Assembly: GCF_900445265.1 (NCBI RefSeq)
Contig: NZ_UFTA01000002.1
Span: forward strand, 1,550,001-1,614,000
From: Anaerococcus octavius
GTDB taxonomy: Bacteria; Bacillota; Clostridia; Tissierellales; Peptoniphilaceae
Reading direction: 5' to 3'
Length of the DNA stretch: 64,000 nucleotides
Both the position numbers and the translations under genes were made by a program. Below, piece after piece: positions 43,268 through 52,327 of the stretch (positions are counted from its first letter, which is position 1; each line of letters opens with the position of its first letter). Below the pieces are notes generated by a model, which did no database searches, was not told the DNA's origin, and saw only the letters and a program-made list of their open reading frames with translations.

Positions 43268-43295
43268 ATAATAGAGGGCATAAGCCCTCTATTAT
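43268..43295 (-). promoter_or_regulatory. 12-bp hairpin in the leader of the giant protease gene
   Basis: ATAATAGAGGGC (43268-43279) pairs perfectly with 43284-43295 around a four-base loop, between the upstream toxin-like gene and the giant protease start codon. The following sequence is AGGGAG, not a U-tract, so attenuation, mRNA processing or transcript protection is more likely than simple termination. Confidence 0.6.
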
Positions 43296-43322
43296 TTACA
43301 AGCACATTACTCTTTGTATTTA

Positions 43323-44702
43323 TTAATTAAAATTGAAAATTAGATAACCTTCATTTACTGTTTGGTTATTTTCTTGACCTTCATCACCAAAATCAGGTGC
43401 TACTATTTCTTCAGATGCTCTTAGTCTATCTCTATTATTTGTATAAGTTTCATAAGAACCATATTGTAATTTATTTTCGTTATTTCCATAGCCAACTATG
43501 ATTTCTTCGTTATCACTTGGAGTAAATCCGTCTGGTAAGAAATCAAATGATGGGCTATTTAACCAAACAATTTTTGCTATTCTTGCAGGATCAGGGATTT
43601 CAGATTGAACATTAAATTCTCTCCAAGAAATTGCTTCGCCTTCTCTAAGTGCAAGTACTGATTCAAATTCTTGTGGGTGTTTTGCTCTTAATTCATTGAT
43701 ATAATCTCTTAAAATATAAACACCTTCTGCTGCTCTTTGATAAGAAACATCTTTTGCACGTCTAACATCAGTTGCTTTTCTTAATTCTTTTTCGAAAGCA
43801 TTTCTTTCTTCTGTTGTTAGATATTTGCTTGTTTTATTTTTTATATTACGTGCATCTCTTATTTCTTTATCAATTGTTCCACTTAACCATTTTGGAGAAG
43901 CATAGATATCTCTTTCAAGAAGTGCTGCTTGGCAAGCTGATTTTAATCTTGCATCAAGTTCTATTAAATCTTTAACTTGAATTTGGCTGTTACCTTTTTT
44001 AGCAATATCATTTATCTCTTGCATAAGTGAAGTTCTTACAAAATCTCTTTTACCTTTAACTCCAACTTCAGATAAATCATCTCTATAATATTTATTTAAT
44101 AATTTTTTTGCTTCTCTAACGTCTTTGTTAAATACTCTTTTAAGATAAATTGTTGCAAAGTCATCAGCTGTTAAGTCTGGCATTTGTACTAATTCATCCA
44201 TAACATTTGAAATTCTTTCGCAAGCTGCTTCTATATCATCAACTGATGCAAATGGGTTAAAAGCTGTTACTAAAGCAATAGCTACTTCTCCAGCTGCTTT
44301 GCTGTGAGCTGCTTGTACTTTATAAATTAATTCTGTTGAACATCTATGGATAAAGATACCTGTTAGTCCTAAAAGTTTTATTCTAGGAGCTATAGAATCT
44401 AGGTCATAGATTGTATCTGGGTTATATCTTTGAGCTTGTGGTGGTAGTTCAAAAGCTCTATCTTCTGCTAAAGTTACCAAATCTTCTTGGTAAGCTTGCA
44501 TTAAAGGAACATTTTTAACTTTGTTTTCTTCTAAGACTGTAGCGCCTTCAAGCATTTCAGATTCTGAAAGTTGTGGAATATTATCTTGGTATTCTTCCAT
44601 TAAGGAAGCTTCGCTTTCGCTACTTGCACTTGAAATTGCTGGTGCACCTACATTTGCTAGCATTAGCATAGCTAGTAAAGATGCTAAAATTTTGTTTTTC
44701 AT
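43323..44702 (-). CDS. Secreted CAMP-factor-like protein, paralogue 1
   Basis: The 459 residues start with a signal peptide (KNKILASLLAMLMLANVGAP, cut near SSA). The central region (about 100-270) resembles CAMP-factor pore-forming proteins: an AHSKAAGEVAIALVTAFNPF helix, then PDLTADDFATIYLKRVFNK and a helical segment. The C-terminal ~190 residues have no match that I recognise and end with conserved GYGNNENKLQYGSYETYTNN. The next gene upstream is a paralogue of identical length and layout. CAMP factors bind membranes and help lyse host cells, but that function here is inferred from motif memory, not from an alignment search. Confidence 0.65.
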   Translation of the reverse strand: MKNKILASLLAMLMLANVGAPAISSASSESEASLMEEYQDNIPQLSESEMLEGATVLEENKVKNVPLMQAYQEDLVTLAEDRAFELPPQAQRYNPDTIYDLDSIAPRIKLLGLTGIFIHRCSTELIYKVQAAHSKAAGEVAIALVTAFNPFASVDDIEAACERISNVMDELVQMPDLTADDFATIYLKRVFNKDVREAKKLLNKYYRDDLSEVGVKGKRDFVRTSLMQEINDIAKKGNSQIQVKDLIELDARLKSACQAALLERDIYASPKWLSGTIDKEIRDARNIKNKTSKYLTTEERNAFEKELRKATDVRRAKDVSYQRAAEGVYILRDYINELRAKHPQEFESVLALREGEAISWREFNVQSEIPDPARIAKIVWLNSPSFDFLPDGFTPSDNEEIIVGYGNNENKLQYGSYETYTNNRDRLRASEEIVAPDFGDEGQENNQTVNEGYLIFNFN

Positions 44703-44748
44703 AATTATCCTTCCTGATATTTTTTTACTTACTAATGAAAACTAATCT

Positions 44749-46128
44749 CTAATTATTTGGATCGGTAAAATCCGGATAAATCATTTCTGGATTTGACCCA
44801 TCCATATTAGTAGTTATAGTTTCATCACGTAAAGAGCTTCTATTTGTAACATAGCTATTATAATTGCCATAGTGAGCTTGTTGGGCTCCAAAACCGATTA
44901 TAATATTAGAGCTTTGTGCTTGCATGCCTTGAGGGATTTTATCAAATGTTGGAGATACAATCCATTTAATATCTGCAACTTGGTAAGGTTCGATGTAAGA
45001 ATTTGGTATATAAAGATTAAAATCTCCAAATACCTCTTTATTTAAAATTTCTGGGTATTTTGCTATAAGCTCTCCATCAAAATCCCATAAATCGTAGCAA
45101 GCTTCGGCTATTCGATCGTATCTAGGATTTCTTTCGATTTTTCTATCGGTAAGTTTTTTTACAAATCCTTGCCATGCGTCATAGTCTTCCTTGCTTATTT
45201 TACTTCTGTATTGGGCTTTTAATTTATTTTGCTTATTGATTTCTGGATTAATATTTTCGCTAATCCATTTTGGATTTGCAATTATTTCGCTAGATAAAAG
45301 TGCAGATGATGTAGCAGATTTAAGTCTAGCATCTAGTTCTACTAGTTGACCAAAGGTTATTTTTTGTCCTACTTGTTTATTAATATCATTTACTTCATTT
45401 TTATAAATATTTTGTATATATTCTTCCTTACCACGCATGCCATAAGTTCCCTTGCCAAAATATTTATTCTGTGATCTTCTTGCTTGACCAATATTTTTAT
45501 ACATCAATCTTTTTACATATATAGTAGCTTGGTCACCACTGGTTAAATCACGATAATCCTTAATTTTTTCTGCATTTTCATCAAATTTTTCAATAGCATT
45601 TAAAACATCTTTTCTGCCATTAAATGGATTTATAGCAACCATAATAGCTTCAAATGATATTTGTGCAGCCTTATTGTGGGCTTCTTGGATTTTATAAATA
45701 TATTCCGTTGTCATTTGATTTATAAATTGACTAACTTTTCTTAGTAATTGGATACGAACTCCAACTGAACCAATGTAGAAAAATTGTTGTGGATTTTCTG
45801 GATTTACTCCTTGTGGTATATTTATATTTCTATCTTCACATAATTCTATAAGTTCATTTTCTGCCTGACTCATCAAAGGTATTTCGTAGGCCTTATTACC
45901 TTCAATTCTAGCACCTTTTAAAACCGAACTTTCTTGTCTTAATTCTACATCACTTAATCTTAGATCATAGTCTTCGTTTATTTTTTCAATATCAGAGACT
46001 TCCATAGATTCTTCACTTGCACTTTCCATACTTTCTGCATATGACTTAGAACAATAGTAAAATGGCACCGAAGTGAATAAAAATGTTGCTAAAGTTAATG
46101 TAGAAAAAATCTTGTACTTTTTGCTCAT
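44749..46128 (-). CDS. Secreted CAMP-factor-like protein, paralogue 2
   Basis: This protein also has 459 residues, with a hydrophobic signal segment (FSTLTLATFLFTSVPFYYC). It shares conserved blocks with its neighbour in the same order: AHNKAAQISFEAIMVAINPF, YRDLTSGDQATIYVKRLMYK, LVELDARLKSATSSALL, NPKWIS, and GFGAQQAHYGNYNSYVTNR near the C-terminus. GGGAGG precedes the ATG. The unequal residue identity outside these blocks suggests an old tandem duplication. It probably acts outside the cell with its paralogue; a CAMP-factor-like membrane role is a hypothesis. Confidence 0.65.
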   Translation of the reverse strand: MSKKYKIFSTLTLATFLFTSVPFYYCSKSYAESMESASEESMEVSDIEKINEDYDLRLSDVELRQESSVLKGARIEGNKAYEIPLMSQAENELIELCEDRNINIPQGVNPENPQQFFYIGSVGVRIQLLRKVSQFINQMTTEYIYKIQEAHNKAAQISFEAIMVAINPFNGRKDVLNAIEKFDENAEKIKDYRDLTSGDQATIYVKRLMYKNIGQARRSQNKYFGKGTYGMRGKEEYIQNIYKNEVNDINKQVGQKITFGQLVELDARLKSATSSALLSSEIIANPKWISENINPEINKQNKLKAQYRSKISKEDYDAWQGFVKKLTDRKIERNPRYDRIAEACYDLWDFDGELIAKYPEILNKEVFGDFNLYIPNSYIEPYQVADIKWIVSPTFDKIPQGMQAQSSNIIIGFGAQQAHYGNYNSYVTNRSSLRDETITTNMDGSNPEMIYPDFTDPNN

Positions 46129-46159
46129 TACTACCTCCCTTTATAATTTTTTAAGCTTT

Positions 46160-49100
46160 TTACTTTACAGAAAATTTTATTTCATCTTCTTTATCTGCAT
46201 AAGAAGATTTATTAACCTTTACTTTTAAAATATAATCTCCTTCTTTTAGGCTAGGTGCTTTGTAGGTAACTTTGCCTGTATAGGAAGATTTAAAAGTCTT
46301 TTCGTTAATTTTTTTATCTGAACTATCCAAAAGCAAACAAGTTATATTTGCATCTTTTAAATTATAATTTTTTTCATCTTTTGCAATAACTGTTCCGCTC
46401 ACTTTTGCATACTTTTTGTAAGTATCATTAAAACCTGTAATCTCTAAATTGATTGGTTTTTTATTTGGATCTATAAAATCTATCTTATATGATGCATTTA
46501 TTTTATCTTTGCTTTCGCTAGTCTCGCTAACTTCTATTTTGTAAGTACCTGGTCCTATAGTTTTAGTCGGTTTTATAAATAAATTAGCATTTGCTGAGTA
46601 ATCAGTAGTTTTTGTGAGAGTATGATTAAAATTATTTGGTCCTGTCACCTTTACATTAAACTTATAATTCTTTAAAGGATTTCCCTTTTGATCTTTAAAT
46701 GTTAATTTTATATTTGCCTTATCTCCTAAGTAGTATAATTTTTTATCTTGGCTAAAGCCTACTGAAATGCCTTCTTCTTTTTCATTTATCTTAAAACTAG
46801 ATTCACCTTCAAAATCTCCGCTTGATTTTGAATGTGCAATCACTTCTACTTTGTATTGCCCACTAGTATTATCTTTATCTAGGCTATAATTATAAGTTGC
46901 TATTCCTTGCTCATTTGTTCTTCCAGAACCTTTTTGAATTTTCCCGTTTGGACTGGTGATTTTTATATCAAAATCTGTATAAGCAAGTGCTTTTTTCCCA
47001 AGTCTTGTTGATATTTTCAGTTCTACTTTTTCATTCTTTGCGTATTCACTTTTTGATGGACTTATAGTTAAAACCGGATCTTGATCTTTTGTTTTTTCCT
47101 TATCACCCATACTTATATCAAAAGATTTTTCATAATCCTTAAATGAATCTCCAGATACTTTTATATCAAGTTTATATATGCCATCTTCTTTAATATGGTT
47201 AGTTGGAATGTACATATTTACATTTCCATTTCCATCAGTATAGACTGACACTTTTTTGCCATCTGCAAAACGTGCTTCTACTAAAGCATCTTTTAAAGAT
47301 CTTTTATTTTTATCTTTTACATTTATGTGAACTTTTAGATATTCATTTAGTTTTACCTTATCTTTTGGTAAATTAACATCAACTACTAATTCATTATTTG
47401 AGCTAGTGTCTACTTTTTTTACTATAACACTTACATTTTTGCTTATTCCTGAACCATCACTTGCAGAAACTATAATATTTGCTTTTCCTTCTCTAATAGC
47501 TCTTATTTCTCCATTTGTATTTACACTTGCTACATATGGATTAGATGATCTGTATGTAAGCTTTTTATTTGTAGCTTCTATTGGCAAAACATCTGCTTTT
47601 ATACTTTCTTTTTCGCCAACCTTTAATTCTATATTGTCTTTATCTAGGTTAATCTCGGAAATTTTTACAATCTTAGGATCAGGCTTATAATCAGGATCAA
47701 CATAGGAACCGGCTGGCTTTGTAAATGCTTTTAGACAAACATTTGTATTAGCCATTTGATTTGTTAGATCAGACCAGTTATATCCATCATAGGAAATAAA
47801 TGATTCGCCACTAGAAGCTCTTGCTCTAGATGAGTATCCCCAGATTGGTGTTTCCACCGGGATAGGGTAATTATAACCTGTAGTTGTAAATTTTATAATC
47901 GGTGCAAAATATGCACCTTGAGGAATTTGCTGTGGATCAAATTTAATAGTTGTGTAGCCTGCATATCTTATACTGCCACTGGCAACTTTTATTCTGTTAT
48001 TAAATCCACTATTTCCACCAATATTTGTGTTTACATAAACTTCATAATCTATATTATTAGTCGGAACAAAGACTCCAACTTCTGAAATTTGTAAATTTTC
48101 CCTAGCTGGTCCAAATACATTTGAAAACCAAGCTACTCTACCATTCCCTATATTGCTAGTCATTCCAAGAGGATCGTAATACCAAATTGATTTGTTTCTT
48201 TCTTTATTTTTTAATTGAAAAATACAGTTACTAGTCCCAATAATAGTATCGTAATAAGAAATATAATAATAACCACCCATGCCGCCCCAATTGGAACCCC
48301 ATGAGTTTTTAGCAAGCCATGCTCCATCACCAGGTGCACCCCATTTAAAATTTGATGCACTATAATTATCATCCCAACCGATTAAAGTTATAGCATGATT
48401 GCCCCAGCCATTTCCGTAATTATTATGGCCCATAGTATAAAAATTAGTAAAAGATTCATCTCCATTTACAGTAGTATATGCTGCACCATATTCCATAATT
48501 GCACGTTTTAGAGTTGCAAGATCATTTGCATTTCTAACATCTGGTATATACATAGCACTTTGAAGTTCTTTTACAGGTGTGAAATTAATAGGAGAATTAA
48601 AATCATAGGGGCTATATGGCTCATCTCTTTCAGAAATAGGACCTGACCATCTAGCAAGATAAGCTGCAGATATTTGACAAGATCCACCATCTTTTGGACC
48701 CCAATCGTAGCCGTGAGTATTTCTAAGATTTTTCTCGGAAAAATCATTGTTTTCACGTGGTAATAAAACAGATTCAGCAGATCCATAAGTTGCAAAAGCC
48801 CAACAAGACCCATTTGGCCCTTGGTTTCTAACAGGAGTTACTCTGCCTTCATTTCTTAAATCGAAACTAGCTGGCAAAAAATTTGCCATTTGCCTATCTG
48901 GATATGGATTATCTATAGCATCATAATCAGTATAAATTTTTAAAGGATCAACATTTACACCATTATTTTTGCTATCAGCACTTGCTCTTTGCTTATTAAA
49001 ATCTGGATTTATTGGAACCTGATTTATTATAATTTCTTGATTTAGACTTTCATCATTTAAAGAAAATCCTTCATTGTCTTCTTTTGCTTGATTAATATCC

Positions 49101-49192
49101 TCACTGGCTACTGCTTTTGGAGTATTTATAGTAAATACGAGTGAAATACTAAACAATAACATCAAAAGGACATGTTTTCTATTTTTTACCAC
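46160..49192 (-). CDS. Secreted papain-like (C1) protease with Ig-like repeats
   Basis: The preferred start is GTG 49190-49192 with GGGGG just upstream; a TTG at 49204 lies in that site. The 1010 residues share the layout of the first half of the giant protein: signal peptide, propeptide, and a C1 peptidase with Gln124 and Cys130 in RNQGPNGSCWAF, His266 in NHAITLIGWDD and Asn296 in AKNSWGSNWG. A lectin-like region (about 325-485), a Big_2-type Ig domain (about 505-590) and four Ig/MG2-like repeats to the C-terminus follow. It lacks the rhodanese and thioredoxin-like parts. As first gene behind a strong promoter it is probably the most expressed of the four. Confidence 0.9.
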   Translation of the reverse strand: MVKNRKHVLLMLLFSISLVFTINTPKAVASEDINQAKEDNEGFSLNDESLNQEIIINQVPINPDFNKQRASADSKNNGVNVDPLKIYTDYDAIDNPYPDRQMANFLPASFDLRNEGRVTPVRNQGPNGSCWAFATYGSAESVLLPRENNDFSEKNLRNTHGYDWGPKDGGSCQISAAYLARWSGPISERDEPYSPYDFNSPINFTPVKELQSAMYIPDVRNANDLATLKRAIMEYGAAYTTVNGDESFTNFYTMGHNNYGNGWGNHAITLIGWDDNYSASNFKWGAPGDGAWLAKNSWGSNWGGMGGYYYISYYDTIIGTSNCIFQLKNKERNKSIWYYDPLGMTSNIGNGRVAWFSNVFGPARENLQISEVGVFVPTNNIDYEVYVNTNIGGNSGFNNRIKVASGSIRYAGYTTIKFDPQQIPQGAYFAPIIKFTTTGYNYPIPVETPIWGYSSRARASSGESFISYDGYNWSDLTNQMANTNVCLKAFTKPAGSYVDPDYKPDPKIVKISEINLDKDNIELKVGEKESIKADVLPIEATNKKLTYRSSNPYVASVNTNGEIRAIREGKANIIVSASDGSGISKNVSVIVKKVDTSSNNELVVDVNLPKDKVKLNEYLKVHINVKDKNKRSLKDALVEARFADGKKVSVYTDGNGNVNMYIPTNHIKEDGIYKLDIKVSGDSFKDYEKSFDISMGDKEKTKDQDPVLTISPSKSEYAKNEKVELKISTRLGKKALAYTDFDIKITSPNGKIQKGSGRTNEQGIATYNYSLDKDNTSGQYKVEVIAHSKSSGDFEGESSFKINEKEEGISVGFSQDKKLYYLGDKANIKLTFKDQKGNPLKNYKFNVKVTGPNNFNHTLTKTTDYSANANLFIKPTKTIGPGTYKIEVSETSESKDKINASYKIDFIDPNKKPINLEITGFNDTYKKYAKVSGTVIAKDEKNYNLKDANITCLLLDSSDKKINEKTFKSSYTGKVTYKAPSLKEGDYILKVKVNKSSYADKEDEIKFSVK

Positions 49193-49227
49193 AATTTCCC
49201 CCAAGACCTATTTATTATCCTACTAAA

Positions 49228-49256
49228 TTTATATAAAATATTCTTCACTTTGTCAA
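49228..49256 (-). promoter_or_regulatory. Near-consensus promoter of the protease-toxin operon
   Basis: On the minus strand TTGACA (49251-49256) and TATAAA (49228-49233) are separated by exactly 17 bases, the closest to consensus that I found in the window. The start is expected near 49221, giving a short leader to the GTG start codon. Confidence 0.8.
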
Positions 49257-49555
49257 GACAATTATTTCACACTTTCTGCAATTTTCTGAATAATTTAACC
49301 TTATAATTCATTATTCTTACAATTTATACAAAGTTTGCTCATTTTTTTATCAAATTTATATCTTTAAATAAATAATTTTTTTGATGGATACTTTAGAAAC
49401 ATTATAATAAAATTTTTACTTTAATATATATACATTGCAAAATGAATGTTTACAATTAAACACTTTATAAATAAAAATAATATATGAAATTCATTTATTT
49501 TTTAATTAATTTTTTTAAAAGAATATTTATTCAATAGGATATAAAATAATTTTTA

Positions 49556-49586
49556 CCACAAAAAAACCCACCTTAAAGGTGAGTAT
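49556..49586 (-). terminator. nrdA terminator
   Basis: CTCACCTT pairs with AAGGTGGG (one G-U pair) around a TA loop; on the minus strand TTTTTTTG follows. It lies directly after the nrdA stop codon, so nrdA transcripts end before the secreted-protein genes. Confidence 0.8.
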
Positions 49587-49591
49587 TAGTT

Positions 49592-52120
49592 TTAGCTTGC
49601 ACAAGAATCACATTCTTCTACTTCAAGACTTTTACCTCTAACATAGTAGATGCTTTTTACTCCTGATTCCCAAGCTTTTATATAAACGTTTAATATTTGG
49701 CGCATAGTATATTCGTTAGTGATATAAATATTTATGGATTGGGCTTGGTCAATATGTCTTTGTCTGACACCTGCCATTTCCATTGAAATATTTTGGTCAA
49801 TATCATGGGCATTTTCATACAGCCAGAAAGTTTTTGTTGTTAGTCCTGGTGCTACTCTTGGAACTATAGCGCCTTTTTTTTCTTCTAGAAAGTATCTGCT
49901 CATAATTGGATCTACTCCTGCAGATGTTCCTGAGATAATAGATGTTGATCCTGTCGGAGCAATTGCCATTAAATATCCATTTCTAAGGCCATTTATAGCA
50001 ACATTTTCTTTTAATTTTTCCCAGCGATCGCTATTATAATCTCTCAATTCAAAATATGCACCTGTTTGCCAATCAGATCCTTTAAATTCTTTGTAGGATC
50101 CTTTTTCTTTTGCAATTTCCATTGATTCTAAAATTGCATAATAGTTTATATCTTCGTAAACTTTGTCTACAAATTCTCCGTGAGCTTCTCTGTTTGTCCA
50201 TTTTACATCATTTTTTACTAGCATATGGTGGTAGCCACTTGTTCCAAGACCTATTGCACGATATTTTTTATTTGTAACTTCTGCGTAAGGAGTTGGATAA
50301 TAATTTAAATCTATAACATTATCTAAGGCACGAACTATCGTTCTTACAGTTTCTTCTAATTCTTCTTGATCTGTAACATCAATTTTCCCGAGTGTTAAAC
50401 TTGCAAGATTACACTCTACAAAATCACCCGGTTTTGTTTTGTTAACTATAATTGTATCACCATTTTCATCTATTATTTCTGTAGAAACTGTTTCTGACTG
50501 ACTCATATTTTGGGCAATTTCCGTACATAGGTTTGATGAGTAGATCATGCCCTTGTGTTTATTTGGATTCATTTTATTTACAGCATCACGGTTAAAGACA
50601 AATGGCGTTCCTGTTTCTGTCCAAGATTTGATTAATAAACGTACCATTTCTTTTACTGGCATAGTTCTTCTTGATATATTTTTATCTTCAACTAGTTTTA
50701 GGTAAAATTCTTGCCATTCATCACCATAAGTATCTTCAAGAGCTTTGCCATATTTTTTTAAAACTTCATGTGGATCAAACATATACCATGTAGCGTTTAT
50801 ATCATCTCGGCACAATTTCCAGAAATAATCTGGCACACAAACCCCAGGGAAAATATCGTGGGCTTTCATCCTATCGTCACCGTTATTTGTTTTGAGTCCT
50901 AAAAATTCTGGCATATCCTTGTGCCAAATATCTAGGTAACAAGCAACAGCTCCTTGGCGAACACCTAATTGATCAACTGCAACCGCTGTATCATTAGCAA
51001 GTCTTATCCAGCGGATAACTCCACCAGCAACTCCTTCAAAACCACGAATATCAGATCCATTTGCACGAACTTTTCCAAAATATAGACCCATGCCACCACC
51101 GTGTTTTGAAACTTCAGCAAAATTTGTAATTGAACGGTAAATGCCTTTTAGTGTATCTGGAACTGTATCTATAAAGCAAGATGAAAGTTGGTTAAATGAC
51201 TTTCTGGAATTGGTCATGGTTGGTGTTGCCATTGTTGCTTTTAATGTTGAAAGTATATCATAAAGTCTTTTTGCAAAAGCAACCTTATCTTTTTCCGGAA
51301 TTGCTAGGTGCATAGCAATGCCCATAAACATTTCTTGAACACTTTCAATAATATCACCAGTAAAAGTATGGATTAAATAACGCTTTTTAACTAAATCTAG
51401 TCCAGAATAAGTAAATAAATTATCTCTTTCTTTTTTAAGGTAAGCTTCTAATTCATCCATATCTTTTGATGAATAGTTTTCTTTGATATATGGACCATAA
51501 AGTCCAGCATTTGTTAGATAGTCAATTTTTGATTTAAAATCTACTATATCATATCTTTCTTCATTTCTCTTTATTTCAAGATCAATTTCATACATCAAAA
51601 ATCTTGCAGCAATTATCTCCCAGTCTGGAGTTTCCTTACTAGTTAATTCACTTGCTGCACGAGTTAAAGCACTTAATAGTTCATCCTCACTCATATTGTC
51701 CTTGGTAAATGATTCAAATTTCATATATAAGGAATCAATAGGATATCTTTGATTGTCAAATTCTTTTTGAACTTTAGTAAGTATATCTAAAATCTCTTTA
51801 TCAGTAATATACTCTTCAAAATCAGTCATTACCTTACGATCCATGTTATGTTTAGCACGATATAAAATAAATGACTTGACTTCCCTATAATAATTTTCAT
51901 CAATAAGTGTAAGTTCTACTAAATCCTGAACTTCTTCTACACTTACCACGTGATCTTTTGGATATTTTTCTTCGATGGTAGCTACAATTTTATCACTCAT
52001 TTGTGATAGTTTTTCATCGCTTACTAAGCTATCCACTGATGCAAATGCTTTCGAAATAGCTAGTTCTATTTTTTCTTTTTCAAAAGGAACTTTTGTCCCA
52101 TCTCTTTTAATAATATCCAT
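49592..52120 (-). CDS. nrdA: Class I ribonucleotide reductase large subunit NrdA
   Basis: The 842-residue catalytic subunit reduces ribonucleotides with the radical from NrdB. An N-terminal ATP-cone (about 1-90, MDIIKRDGTKVPFEKEKIEL) can sense the ATP/dATP ratio. The catalytic core carries SFNQLSSCFIDTVPDTLKGI, GGGMGLYFGKVR, NLCTEIAQ with the conserved active-site cysteine region, and APTGSTSIISGTSAG. The C-terminal pair in ECDSCAS can shuttle electrons from thioredoxin. Two NrdR-box-like sites sit in the promoter. The gene is separated from nrdB by about 14 kb of unrelated genes. Confidence 0.95.
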   Translation of the reverse strand: MDIIKRDGTKVPFEKEKIELAISKAFASVDSLVSDEKLSQMSDKIVATIEEKYPKDHVVSVEEVQDLVELTLIDENYYREVKSFILYRAKHNMDRKVMTDFEEYITDKEILDILTKVQKEFDNQRYPIDSLYMKFESFTKDNMSEDELLSALTRAASELTSKETPDWEIIAARFLMYEIDLEIKRNEERYDIVDFKSKIDYLTNAGLYGPYIKENYSSKDMDELEAYLKKERDNLFTYSGLDLVKKRYLIHTFTGDIIESVQEMFMGIAMHLAIPEKDKVAFAKRLYDILSTLKATMATPTMTNSRKSFNQLSSCFIDTVPDTLKGIYRSITNFAEVSKHGGGMGLYFGKVRANGSDIRGFEGVAGGVIRWIRLANDTAVAVDQLGVRQGAVACYLDIWHKDMPEFLGLKTNNGDDRMKAHDIFPGVCVPDYFWKLCRDDINATWYMFDPHEVLKKYGKALEDTYGDEWQEFYLKLVEDKNISRRTMPVKEMVRLLIKSWTETGTPFVFNRDAVNKMNPNKHKGMIYSSNLCTEIAQNMSQSETVSTEIIDENGDTIIVNKTKPGDFVECNLASLTLGKIDVTDQEELEETVRTIVRALDNVIDLNYYPTPYAEVTNKKYRAIGLGTSGYHHMLVKNDVKWTNREAHGEFVDKVYEDINYYAILESMEIAKEKGSYKEFKGSDWQTGAYFELRDYNSDRWEKLKENVAINGLRNGYLMAIAPTGSTSIISGTSAGVDPIMSRYFLEEKKGAIVPRVAPGLTTKTFWLYENAHDIDQNISMEMAGVRQRHIDQAQSINIYITNEYTMRQILNVYIKAWESGVKSIYYVRGKSLEVEECDSCAS

Positions 52121-52171
52121 AATTACCGCTTTCTATTTTTTATTTCTTCTATTCTTTTTATATAAATCACA

Positions 52172-52187
52172 ATACTATATATAGTAT
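52172..52187 (-). promoter_or_regulatory. NrdR box 1 upstream of nrdA
   Basis: ATACTATATATAGTAT is a perfect palindrome within a 24-base palindrome and matches 14 of 16 positions of the NrdR consensus ACACTATATATAGTGT. It lies downstream of the predicted -10 of nrdA. Confidence 0.75.
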
Positions 52188-52209
52188 TGTGCCTTATAAT
52201 ACCTTTGGT

Positions 52210-52238
52210 ATTATACCATATGTAGTATGGTATTTAAA
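52210..52238 (-). promoter_or_regulatory. nrdA promoter
   Basis: On the minus strand TTTAAA (52233-52238) and TATAAT (52210-52215) have 17 bases between them, and TGG directly before TATAAT adds an extended -10. The second NrdR-like box lies in the spacer. Confidence 0.7.
52213..52228 (-). promoter_or_regulatory. NrdR box 2, in the nrdA promoter spacer
   Basis: On the minus strand ATACTACATATGGTAT differs at two positions from box 1. The centres of the boxes are 41 bp apart, about four helical turns, so both face the same side. Additional AATACC/GGTATT half-sites are nested around it. Confidence 0.65.
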
Positions 52239-52253
52239 GTTGTGATAAAACAA

Positions 52254-52300
52254 AAACAAAGCTTATATTCTGCCATCTTGCACAATATAAGCTTTTGTTT
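52254..52300 (-). terminator. Terminator of the sppA-RDD operon
   Basis: AACAAAGCTTATATT and AATATAAGCTTTTGTT form a long imperfect stem around a 14-base loop, followed on the minus strand by a T-rich tract. It lies 28 bases after the stop codon of the RDD gene. Confidence 0.75.
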
Positions 52301-52327
52301 ATATATATTTATATATTTTTATAAAAT

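Larger units (their letters stand above)
49193..49591. other. Promoter region of the secreted-protein operon
   Basis: These 399 very AT-rich bases hold the protease operon promoter (49228-49256) and, on the right, the nrdA terminator (49556-49586). Between 49270 and 49550 only AT-rich sequence without hairpins or open frames was seen. Confidence 0.65.

Noticed and set aside
35338-49192. Cell-wall anchoring (LPXTG) or S-layer domains on the secreted proteins
   Set aside because: C-termini were inspected; no LPXTG, no C-terminal membrane helix and no SLH repeats were seen.
51945-51960. CACGTG in nrdA as a third parS
   Set aside because: Only the six-base core matches; the flanks do not form TGTTTCAC/GTGAAACA.
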